From NCBI GenBank assembly GCA_938002015.1, contig CALLAU010000006.1:1-41501 (forward strand): a stretch of 41,501 nucleotides of DNA, given 5' to 3'. Origin of the DNA: an uncultured Bdellovibrionales bacterium. GTDB taxonomy: Bacteria > Bdellovibrionota > Bdellovibrionia > Bdellovibrionales > UBA1609. The notes beneath the pieces were generated by a model that worked only from the letters and a program-made list of their open reading frames with translations, was not told the origin of the DNA and searched no databases. How positions within the stretch are numbered: position 1 is the first letter of the stretch; each line of letters opens with the position of its first letter. Shown here one piece after another: positions 1 to 7,711 of this stretch. Made by a program: the position numbers and the translations under genes.

Positions 1-9
1 GTATATAAA

Positions 10-85
10 TGGCGTTCCCTACGGGAGTCGAACCCGTGTCTCATCCGTGAAAGGGACGTGTCCTAGGCCTCTAGACGAAGGGAAC
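10..85 (-). tRNA. tRNA-Glu (anticodon TTC)
   Basis: On the minus strand the sequence folds as a 76-nt tRNA. The acceptor strands are GTTCCCT and AGGGAAC, the T-loop is GGTTCGACTCC, and the anticodon loop CTTTCAC carries TTC, which reads GAA/GAG. The 3' CCA is encoded at 12-10. It lies 57 nt downstream of tRNA-Lys on the same strand, so the two are probably processed from one transcript. Confidence 0.96.
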
Positions 86-142
86 AGGACAAAGTTTTTT
101 ATTTTTTCGGTGAAAATCACACACAAAAAACTTAGTAAAAAG

Positions 143-218
143 TGGTGACCCGTCATGGGCTCGAACCATGGACCCTCTCCTTAAAAGGGAGATGCTCTAC
201 CAACTGAGCTAACGGATC
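143..218 (-). tRNA. tRNA-Lys (anticodon TTT)
   Basis: This is a 76-nt cloverleaf on the minus strand. The acceptor strands GATCCGT and ACGGGTC pair with one G-U. The D-arm contains TAGCTCAGTTGG, the anticodon loop is CTTTTAA (TTT, lysine), and the T-loop is GGTTCGAGCC. The CCA end is encoded at 145-143. A promoter-like element lies directly upstream at 233-261. Confidence 0.97.
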
Positions 219-232
219 ATCCGAAGAATAGG

Positions 233-261
233 AATCTAGTTTTTCATATTGATTACGTCAA
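233..261 (-). promoter_or_regulatory. Candidate sigma-70-type promoter for the tRNA-Lys/tRNA-Glu unit
   Basis: Read on the minus strand, TTGACG (261-256) is followed by exactly 17 nt and TAGATT (238-233), so four or five positions of each hexamer match consensus. Transcription would start near 226, giving a leader of about 8 nt before tRNA-Lys. That fits a tRNA transcription unit separate from purA, whose stop lies just upstream at 286. Confidence 0.6.
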
Positions 262-285
262 CTCCTAATCTCTAAAATATTAGTT

Positions 286-1596
<1,311 letters not shown>

Positions 1597-1646
1597 TTAT
1601 CTCCCTCTTTTTTTTAAAAAATATAAAAACAAATTAAAAACCTTAA

Positions 1647-2615
1647 TTAAAGGTCTGCTGCCCAAGCTGCCCTAGGCGGTAGTGAATGTAACATATCTTG
1701 ATCACCTTTAAACCAACTTTTAATTTGCTGGGCCGCCTCTAAGGCAGATTTTATCTGTGCTTGCTCAGTGTAGGCTCCAATATGTGGAGACCAGCTTATA
1801 AGTGGGTGATCCCTAAGCAATGAAGTTAAGGAAAGAGGCTCTTCTTCAAAAACATCTAAGCATGCTCCTAAAATCTCTCTTTTATCTAAACTCTCTAAAA
1901 GCGCTCTTGTATCAATGAGCTCACCGCGAGCACAGTTAATAAGCAAGGAGCTTGGTTTTAGGTATTTTAAACTCTCTTTGTTTATAATTTTTTGAGTTTT
2001 TCTTGTAAGCGGGCAATGTAGGCTGATTACATCTGATGAGAGGGCATCTTCTAAGTTAACATATTTAAAGTTTTTATTTACAGCAGAGATGTCTTCTTTG
2101 CTGAGATAAGGGTCATAAATTTTGATCTCTTCACAGCCTAGGGCATCTAAAGTTTTTGCAAGCTTAGACCCTATTCTGCCAAAACCAATGATAGAAACAG
2201 TTTTGCTTGTTAACTCTGAAGAAAGCATCTCATCTTCTCTCCAGCTTTTAGGGTTTAAGACTTGATGCCCTTTTTTTAAAAAATTTAGAATATGAAAAAG
2301 GCTAAGTTCAGTAGCACTTTGGGTGTTTGCTTCTGGGCAGTAGTAGGTAGGTAAGCTTATGTTTTTATACTCAATATGATCAAAGCCTGAAGTAGCTGAT
2401 ACAACAAGCTCTAAGTTTTTAAATTTTTCTAAGAAACTACTATTGATCTTATCTTTACTTCTTATAACTAAAGCGCTTGCTTCGTTATTTTCTTTATCAC
2501 TTTGCCAAGCGTTTGATCTGATAACATCAAAGTCTTCAACAAGGCTTTCTTTAATTGCTTGATAGCCTGCTTTTGAAAAAGTTTTTGAGACTAAAATTTT
2601 CTTCTTAGCCTTCAT
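1647..2615 (-). CDS. D-2-hydroxyacid dehydrogenase, SerA-like (probable 3-phosphoglycerate dehydrogenase)
   Basis: This is a 322-residue NAD-dependent D-2-hydroxyacid dehydrogenase. It shows the Rossmann motif GFGRIG (144-149), an Asp about 20 residues later for NAD(H) preference (YDPY), the catalytic Arg in INCARGELID (R230), the acidic DVFEEEP stretch (254-260) and the catalytic His in SPHIGAYT (H278). It is the short type without ACT or ASB regulatory domains, so serine feedback through an ACT domain is not expected. Its start lies 1 nt after the stop of the upstream class V aminotransferase, so the two are translationally coupled. The pairing suggests 3-phosphoglycerate oxidation followed by transamination towards serine. 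Glyoxylate or hydroxypyruvate reductase is an alternative. Confidence 0.85.
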   Translation of the reverse strand: MKAKKKILVSKTFSKAGYQAIKESLVEDFDVIRSNAWQSDKENNEASALVIRSKDKINSSFLEKFKNLELVVSATSGFDHIEYKNISLPTYYCPEANTQSATELSLFHILNFLKKGHQVLNPKSWREDEMLSSELTSKTVSIIGFGRIGSKLAKTLDALGCEEIKIYDPYLSKEDISAVNKNFKYVNLEDALSSDVISLHCPLTRKTQKIINKESLKYLKPSSLLINCARGELIDTRALLESLDKREILGACLDVFEEEPLSLTSLLRDHPLISWSPHIGAYTEQAQIKSALEAAQQIKSWFKGDQDMLHSLPPRAAWAADL

Positions 2616-2616
2616 T

Positions 2617-3705
2617 TTAATCTCGTCTGTCTCTTAACTTTTTTAAAACTTTTGAAAAAACTTTTAAAAAGTCTTCCATAAGTGAAAGGCTGATATGTCC
2701 CATATGACCAACTCTAAAAAGAGAGTTTGTATACTCGCCTTGTCCACCGGCTATAAAATACCCTTGATTTAAAATTTCAGTTCTTAAATCACTTAAGCTT
2801 ATATCTTTAGGGCAGTAAACTGCTGTTAAAGAAGGTGAGGGGTTTGATGAAAAAAGCTCTAAACCTTCTTGTCTGCACCAATCAATCATCATTTTTTGAA
2901 GTCTTAGGGTATGATTGTGTTTTTCCTCTAAATTATTAAAAGATTTAAGTTCCTCTTCAAGGCAGAGCCAGAGTTGAGTTGGACTGCTAAATCTTGTGGT
3001 TCCATTTTTTAAACATTTCAGTTCTTCAAGATAGTTAAAGTAGTACTTTGGAAGGTTTGATCTTTCACATGCTTTAAGTGCTTTATCTGAGAGCCCAACA
3101 AAGGACATGCCTGTAGCTAAGCTTAAAGCTTTTTGTGAGCCAGTTATGAGAACATCGATTTGATCATCAGCAACTGAAATAGGATAGGCTCCAACAGCAG
3201 TGATCCCGTCAACAACTAAAAGGCTTTCAGGAGAAAAGTCTTTAATAAGTTTTGAGATTTCTTTAATTGAGTATCTTGTACCAGTGCTTGTCTCACAGGC
3301 TTGTATAAAAACAGCTTTATATTTGTTAGTTAAAAGCTGTTCTTTTATTTGATCAAGCGGTGGGGTTTTACCCCACTTAAAGCTTATAAAATCATGCTTA
3401 ACACCATAAGCTTTAAGAATCTCTTTCCAGCGTTCACCAAATTTTCCACCCTCAATACAAAGCGCCTTGTCTGTATTTGATAAAGTATTAACGATTGAGC
3501 TTTCAAGTCCTCCACTTCCAGTAGAGGTAAAAGCCAGGCAATGGGGTGTTCCTAAAAGGCCTGAAAGAGAGCAGTGAGCGTTTTTTAAGCTTTGAGCAAA
3601 GCTCTTAGACCTGTGGTGAATAGGTGGAGTGCCCATGATTTTAAGTGAGATCTCACTCATTGGAACTGGTCCTGGAGAAAAGAGGGTAATAGGTCTATCG
3701 CTCAT
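2617..3705 (-). CDS. Class V PLP-dependent aminotransferase (serine-pyruvate/alanine-glyoxylate type)
   Basis: This 362-residue fold-type I aminotransferase belongs to class V. It starts with the family signature FSPGPVP and PPIHHRS (residues 9-33). It has a glycine-rich STGSGGLE phosphate-binding loop (61-68), the PLP-pyridine Asp in VVDGITAVG (D166) and the Schiff-base Lys in TGSQKAL (K192). Class V enzymes of this subgroup next to serA-like genes commonly serve in serine/glycine metabolism, so it may replace SerC; substrate assignment is inference. No Shine-Dalgarno is visible. A TATAGT hexamer ends 8 nt before the ATG, consistent with a nearly leaderless mRNA. The promoter is mirrored by that of lptE. 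Confidence 0.85.
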   Translation of the reverse strand: MSDRPITLFSPGPVPMSEISLKIMGTPPIHHRSKSFAQSLKNAHCSLSGLLGTPHCLAFTSTGSGGLESSIVNTLSNTDKALCIEGGKFGERWKEILKAYGVKHDFISFKWGKTPPLDQIKEQLLTNKYKAVFIQACETSTGTRYSIKEISKLIKDFSPESLLVVDGITAVGAYPISVADDQIDVLITGSQKALSLATGMSFVGLSDKALKACERSNLPKYYFNYLEELKCLKNGTTRFSSPTQLWLCLEEELKSFNNLEEKHNHTLRLQKMMIDWCRQEGLELFSSNPSPSLTAVYCPKDISLSDLRTEILNQGYFIAGGQGEYTNSLFRVGHMGHISLSLMEDFLKVFSKVLKKLRDRRD

Positions 3706-3713
3706 AAGTGGCG

Positions 3714-3767
3714 ACTATATTGGATTTTACAGTCTTCTTGCAAGATCCTTGTGGTTTTTGGTAGAGT
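3714..3767. promoter_or_regulatory. Symmetric divergent promoter pair sharing one palindromic -35 element
   Basis: The palindrome TTGCAA at 3738-3743 can act as the -35 element in both directions. To the left, 18 nt away on the minus strand, is TATAGT (3719-3714), 8 nt before the aminotransferase ATG (3705). To the right, also 18 nt away, is TAGAGT (3762-3767), 7 nt before the lptE ATG (3775). Hexamers match consensus at four or five of six positions. The two polymerase sites would overlap and exclude each other. Confidence 0.45.
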
Positions 3768-3774
3768 TTTGGTA

Positions 3775-4374
3775 ATGAAAACACGCCAAAACCTTGTTAT
3801 TTTCTCAGTTGTTCTAGTTTCGATTCTCTTATCAAGTGGCTGTGCTTACAGAGTTGGATATGGCAACCGTGTTATGCCTCATAATATTAAGAAAGTTTTT
3901 ATTCCTGTATTTTTAAATGACACTTTAGAAACTGGGCAAGAGGTCTCCTTTACAAACCAACTTGTTAGAGAGCTAAAAAGATCTGGTGCTGCTCAGATTG
4001 TTTCAAAAACAAAGTCTGAGGCTACACTAGAGGGAAGAATCATGAGAATCACAAACTCTCAGTTCTCAACAGATGTAAGAAAAGTGAGTGGTCCAAAAAC
4101 CTCAGGTTTGGTTTATCTTCCTCTTGGGGGCTCACTAACTACAAAGTATTTGATGAAGATAAGAGTTGAATTAAGGCTAAAGAGTAAAAGTGGTAAGACT
4201 CTTTGGAAGCAGTGGTTGGATGATGAGAGGCTTTACTCAGCTCCTGTGATTACACTCCCTGAAGTGAATGCATCAACACCGCTTTATAATATTTCTGAAA
4301 GACAAAGAGTAACAGAAGAGCTTGCTCAACTTATGATGCATGAAGCAGTTGGAAGATTAACAGAAAGCTTTTAA
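3775..4374 (+). CDS. lptE: LPS-assembly lipoprotein LptE
   Basis: LptE is the outer-membrane lipoprotein that plugs and helps fold the LptD barrel, placing LPS in the outer leaflet. From ATG 3775 the protein has 199 residues. It has a lipoprotein signal peptide with lipobox LSSGC (Cys23), then the typical CAYRVGYG and VFIPVFLNDT segments of the LptE family. An in-frame GTG at 3751 would add eight residues (MVFGRVLV) before the MKTRQ signal-peptide start. ATG 3775 gives a better signal peptide and fits the promoter at 3762-3767. It is followed by holA, rpsT and murJ, an order common in deltaproteobacteria. Low sequence conservation is normal in this family. Confidence 0.85.
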   Translation: MKTRQNLVIFSVVLVSILLSSGCAYRVGYGNRVMPHNIKKVFIPVFLNDTLETGQEVSFTNQLVRELKRSGAAQIVSKTKSEATLEGRIMRITNSQFSTDVRKVSGPKTSGLVYLPLGGSLTTKYLMKIRVELRLKSKSGKTLWKQWLDDERLYSAPVITLPEVNASTPLYNISERQRVTEELAQLMMHEAVGRLTESF

Positions 4375-4438
4375 GAGATATATCAAAAAAAAGATAGTAG
4401 AGTAGAGCTTAAAGGGGATTAAGGTATAAAAGATCAGC

Positions 4439-5488
4439 ATGGACATTAGGGGCTTACAATTAGAAATTAAAAAAGGTATTAAACAGCCACTTTATATGGT
4501 GATTGGTGAAGATCTTTTTTTAAAGAATGAGGCTGAACGTCTTATAAAAGATTTTATTTTATCAACAGAAAGTGGTGAAGAGTCTAACCAAGAAGTTTAT
4601 TTTGGTTCTAATATAGACTTTGAAAAGTGTTTGGACTCTCTTCATACACTTCCTCTTTTTAGCTCTGAAAAGTTTATTCATATTAAAGAAGCTGAAAAGT
4701 TAAATCAAAACCATCTTGAGGCGCTTTATAAGTTTTTTAATCAAATGGAGCCAAAAGGACTTACTCTTCTTTTAAGCTTTTCAAAAGCTGATAAAAGAAA
4801 AAAAGCGTTAAAAGACCTTTTAAAAATAGCAACAGATGTTGAAGTGAAAACTCCTTATGACAGTCAACTTACAAGCTGGGTAGATTATATTGCCAAGCTA
4901 AAAGGTGTAAATATCACAGCTCAAGCAAAAGCTCAGCTTGCTTTTATGGTGGGACCTTCTTTATATGAAGTGGCTCAAAGCTTAGATAAGTTAAGCGAAG
5001 TTTTTAAAGATAGAAAAATTGACTTAGCTGAAGTAAGTGAAGTTGTTCAAAAAACGAGAGTGCAAGATATTTTTCAAATATGTGATCTTATTGGTTATGG
5101 GAAGATTCCAGAAGCACTCCAGCAAACAGAGCACTCTATTTTAAATGGTCAAAGCCCTATAGGCTGTTTGCAACTTTTCTTTAGGCACTTTAGAATTTTA
5201 GAAATTATACTTAAGAATAAAAACTCAAGAATAAGTGCTCAGGACCTTGCTGTAAAAGCAGGGGTTCCAAAGTTTTTCCTGGGTAACTACCAGAAGCAGG
5301 CTCAAGGTTGGAGCCTTTTAAAGCTTTCAAAAGTTTTTAAGTCTTTAGAAGCGGCTGACATATCTTTAAAGTCTACTAGGCTCAGTGTAGACTCAGTTTT
5401 TTCTGCAATGATGTTAGAAATCTATGGAGTAAAGGCTATAAAAAAAGGGAGTCGAATGACTCCCAGTTCCTTATCTCAACTTTTTTAG
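4439..5488 (+). CDS. holA: DNA polymerase III delta subunit
   Basis: HolA is the clamp-loader subunit that opens the beta sliding clamp at primed DNA. The 349-residue length is typical. The N-terminal block LYMVIGEDLFLKNEAERLI (about 17-36) is the usual family start, followed by an AAA+-like fold without catalytic motifs and a C-terminal helical collar (SPIGCLQLFFRHFRILEI). The last codons (5447-5464) also form the perfect hairpin that can terminate the convergent rpsT transcript. No Shine-Dalgarno is evident at normal spacing. TATAAA at 4425-4430 ends 8 nt before the ATG, so this may be a leaderless start. Confidence 0.93.
   Translation: MDIRGLQLEIKKGIKQPLYMVIGEDLFLKNEAERLIKDFILSTESGEESNQEVYFGSNIDFEKCLDSLHTLPLFSSEKFIHIKEAEKLNQNHLEALYKFFNQMEPKGLTLLLSFSKADKRKKALKDLLKIATDVEVKTPYDSQLTSWVDYIAKLKGVNITAQAKAQLAFMVGPSLYEVAQSLDKLSEVFKDRKIDLAEVSEVVQKTRVQDIFQICDLIGYGKIPEALQQTEHSILNGQSPIGCLQLFFRHFRILEIILKNKNSRISAQDLAVKAGVPKFFLGNYQKQAQGWSLLKLSKVFKSLEAADISLKSTRLSVDSVFSAMMLEIYGVKAIKKGSRMTPSSLSQLF
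5440..5464 (-). terminator. Intrinsic terminator of rpsT embedded in the 3' end of holA
   Basis: On the minus strand GGGAGTC-ATTC-GACTCCC (5464-5447) forms a perfect 7-bp stem with a 4-nt loop and is followed directly by seven T (5446-5440). This is a textbook rho-independent terminator 57 nt after the rpsT stop. Read on the plus strand the hairpin has no T-run, so holA mRNA should not be ended here. Confidence 0.85.
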
Positions 5489-5520
5489 TTAAGAAACACT
5501 TAAGTTGTTAAATAGAGTTT

Positions 5521-5784
5521 TTAAGAAGCTTTAGTTAATCTTAAAGCTAGTCTAGATATTTTTCTAGCAGCAGTGTTTTTGTGCATAACACCACTTTTTG
5601 CAGCTCTATCAACTTTACTAGAAACTGTCTTAAAAAGATCTTTTGCTTCATCTAGTTTTCCATCAGAAATCATTGATAAGAACTTCTTCTCAAAAGTTCT
5701 AACGCTTGATTTGATTCTTGCGTTAACAGCAGTTTTTACTTTTGTTTGCTTTGCACGTTTTTTTGCTGATTTATGGTTTGCCAC
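5521..5784 (-). CDS. rpsT: 30S ribosomal protein S20
   Basis: S20 is a small 16S rRNA-binding protein of the 30S subunit. The 87-residue product starts MANHKSAKKRAKQ and ends with KISRLALRLTKAS, as S20 proteins do. It is rich in Lys/Arg and Ala and predicted to be helical. The ATG has a strong AAGGAG ribosome-binding site about 8 nt upstream. It is transcribed alone between the convergent holA and divergent murJ, and its terminator lies inside holA. Confidence 0.97.
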   Translation of the reverse strand: MANHKSAKKRAKQTKVKTAVNARIKSSVRTFEKKFLSMISDGKLDEAKDLFKTVSSKVDRAAKSGVMHKNTAARKISRLALRLTKAS

Positions 5785-5853
5785 GTATTTCTCCTTAGGC
5801 CATCATTAAGTAAGGGATTTTAGTAGCATGCTGAGTTTTAGGTGGCAAGATAT

Positions 5854-5883
5854 AAAATGCCAGAATAGCTAGCATTTTAATGC
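5854..5883. repeat. Nested inverted repeat between rpsT and murJ
   Basis: AAAATGC (5854-5860) and GCATTTT (5872-5878) form a perfect 7-bp inverted repeat with an 11-nt spacer. The right arm also starts a second palindrome, GCATT-TT-AATGC (5872-5883). It lies in the 121-bp divergent intergenic region, 22 nt before murJ. It could be an operator or alternative leader hairpins. No function is established. Confidence 0.4.
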
Positions 5884-5905
5884 TTCAAAGCAAAAAGGAA
5901 GACAA

Positions 5906-7495
5906 ATGAGTGAGAAAAAGCCTCAAACCCCTGTAAAATCGAATTCGCAGGCTCAATCTAAGCTCTTTAAAGCAGCGTTTGGTATGGGGTCTGGAACAAT
6001 GCTGAGTAGGCTTTTAGGCTATTTACGAGATATTCTCATTTTTAGCTTTTTTCCTAAATTTGTAACAGATTGCTTTGTGGCAGGCTTTAGGCTTCCAAAT
6101 TTTTTCAGGAGAGTCCTGGGCGAAGGAGCTTTATCGGTAAGTTTTATTCCAAGTTATTTAGAGCTTAAGGAGTTGGACCCTGAAAAAGCAAAAGTTTTAA
6201 GAAATACAGTTTTTTCCTTCTTATTTTCTGTTTCAGTAAGTTTATCTATTTTAGGTATTATCTTTATGGACAGTATCATGGGGGCGGTGCTTTCTTATGG
6301 TGATTTTCAAACGGATTCTGAAAAACTAGGTTTAGCTATTCAAATTGGTAGGTGGATGTTTGCCTACCTTTTCTTAGTAACACAGTTTGCTTTTTCAATG
6401 TCAGTTTTAAATGCTCATAAGAAGTTTTGGGTTCCAGGAGTTGCACCTGCATTTTTTAACTTAGGCTTTATTTTGTGTTTCTTCTTGCCTGAGAGCATCT
6501 TAAACTTTCAAGGGCAGCAACTCTCAATTGGTGTGCTTTTTGGTGGTTTTCTTCAAGCTGGCGTTGTTCTGTTAACGTATGTAAAACTTGTAGGGTTTCC
6601 AAAATTTAATTTTAGCTTTTGGTTTAAGCCTTTTAAGCGAGTGCTTTTAGCGACTTTGCCAAGTGTTATAGGTATTGGAGTCTTGCAACTTATTGGGCTT
6701 ATTAATTTAAGCTTAGGTGCAAGAGCTGGAGAAGGAGCACTCTCCTACCTTTATATAGCTGATAGAATTATTGAGCTTCCTCAATCATTAATTGCAGTAA
6801 GTATTGGCACAGCACTTCTTCCAAATCTTTCTGAGCTTTGGATTAAATCTAAAGATGAATTTAATGACAGTGTCTCTAAAGCTATTCGGTTGTTTCTTTT
6901 TTTAGGACTTCCATCAGCTATAGGAGTTTTCTTTTTAGCAAGCCCGATTGTTCAAATGCTTTTTCAAAGAAGAGAGTTTACATATTTAGATGTTATAGCA
7001 GTTACGCCGTTAGTTAAAGTTTATGCTCTTTTAATTTTAGTGAGTGGATTAGCTAGAATTATTCTTCCGATATATTATTCCTTTAAAAATACGTGGTTTC
7101 CTGTGGTAAATGCCGCAATTGTTGTGATTTTTCACTGGTTTGTGGGTACTTATATGGTAAATAACTACGGTTTAGAAGGAATAGTTTATGCTACTCTTTT
7201 ATCTGGAGTGGTGAGTTTTAGTGTACTGGGGTTTGGTTTAAAATACTTTATAGATACTTTTGTTTTTGGATCTGTTGCTAAGGCTTTGATTTCTTTTTTT
7301 ATACCGAATTTTTTAATGGGTTTTGGTCTTTATATACTTTCTGGCTTTATTCCAGAAGATAAAAGTATTCTGCAAGTAGTTTACTTATTTATTGTTATTT
7401 TAGTTTCAGTAATTATTTACTTTGGAGCAGCAAAGCTTATTAAGTTAAACGAAGCAGAATCGGTACTTTCAATTCTTAAGAGAAAAAACAAGTAG
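5906..7495 (+). CDS. murJ: Lipid II flippase MurJ (MviN family)
   Basis: MurJ flips undecaprenyl-linked lipid II across the inner membrane for peptidoglycan synthesis. The 529-residue protein is highly hydrophobic, with about 14 transmembrane segments. The N-terminal signature GTMLSRLLGYLRDILI and RLPNFFRRVLGEGALSVSFI (about 30-83) is diagnostic of MviN/MurJ and contains the conserved Arg residues of the central cavity. A further conserved stretch is ADRIIELPQSLIAVSIGTAL. The ATG follows AGGAAG at good spacing. The first 20 residues are polar and cytoplasmic. Confidence 0.96.
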   Translation: MSEKKPQTPVKSNSQAQSKLFKAAFGMGSGTMLSRLLGYLRDILIFSFFPKFVTDCFVAGFRLPNFFRRVLGEGALSVSFIPSYLELKELDPEKAKVLRNTVFSFLFSVSVSLSILGIIFMDSIMGAVLSYGDFQTDSEKLGLAIQIGRWMFAYLFLVTQFAFSMSVLNAHKKFWVPGVAPAFFNLGFILCFFLPESILNFQGQQLSIGVLFGGFLQAGVVLLTYVKLVGFPKFNFSFWFKPFKRVLLATLPSVIGIGVLQLIGLINLSLGARAGEGALSYLYIADRIIELPQSLIAVSIGTALLPNLSELWIKSKDEFNDSVSKAIRLFLFLGLPSAIGVFFLASPIVQMLFQRREFTYLDVIAVTPLVKVYALLILVSGLARIILPIYYSFKNTWFPVVNAAIVVIFHWFVGTYMVNNYGLEGIVYATLLSGVVSFSVLGFGLKYFIDTFVFGSVAKALISFFIPNFLMGFGLYILSGFIPEDKSILQVVYLFIVILVSVIIYFGAAKLIKLNEAESVLSILKRKNK

Positions 7496-7711
7496 TTATG
7501 GTTTTAGTTAAGTTGGTCGTACGGATAATTTTCAACTAAACTCAGGCTAAATTCAGAATTAGATACCAAATTCAACTAAAAAAGTGTAAAGAAGTTAGAC
7601 ACCAGAAGAGCTATAAACTTTAAAAAACCGGCTTCAAGCTGGCACCAAAGATGCAATGTTTATCAAAGAGTGTCATTCGACAATTAATGAGGCTTTTGAA
7701 GGTTTTATATT
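7496..7711. other. Intergenic region with 40-bp-spaced direct repeat
   Basis: This 216-bp gap holds no convincing gene. TTCAACTAAA occurs twice, at 7531-7540 and 7571-7580, exactly 40 bp apart. An inverted copy, TTTAGTT, lies at 7503-7509 and can pair with AACTAAA at 7534-7540. A weak hairpin (CCGGC/GCTGG) sits near 7628-7642. These may be regulatory sites for the secreted protein downstream. Confidence 0.35.

Noticed and set aside
5573..5809. Open frame opposite rpsT
   Set aside because: It is a hydrophobic shadow of the Lys/Ala-rich S20 gene with no ribosome-binding site or family resemblance.
7628..7642. CCGGC/GCTGG hairpin as a terminator of murJ
   Set aside because: The stem is 5 bp with a wobble pair, and no T-run follows on the plus strand; on the minus strand it has a mismatch and no gene to end.
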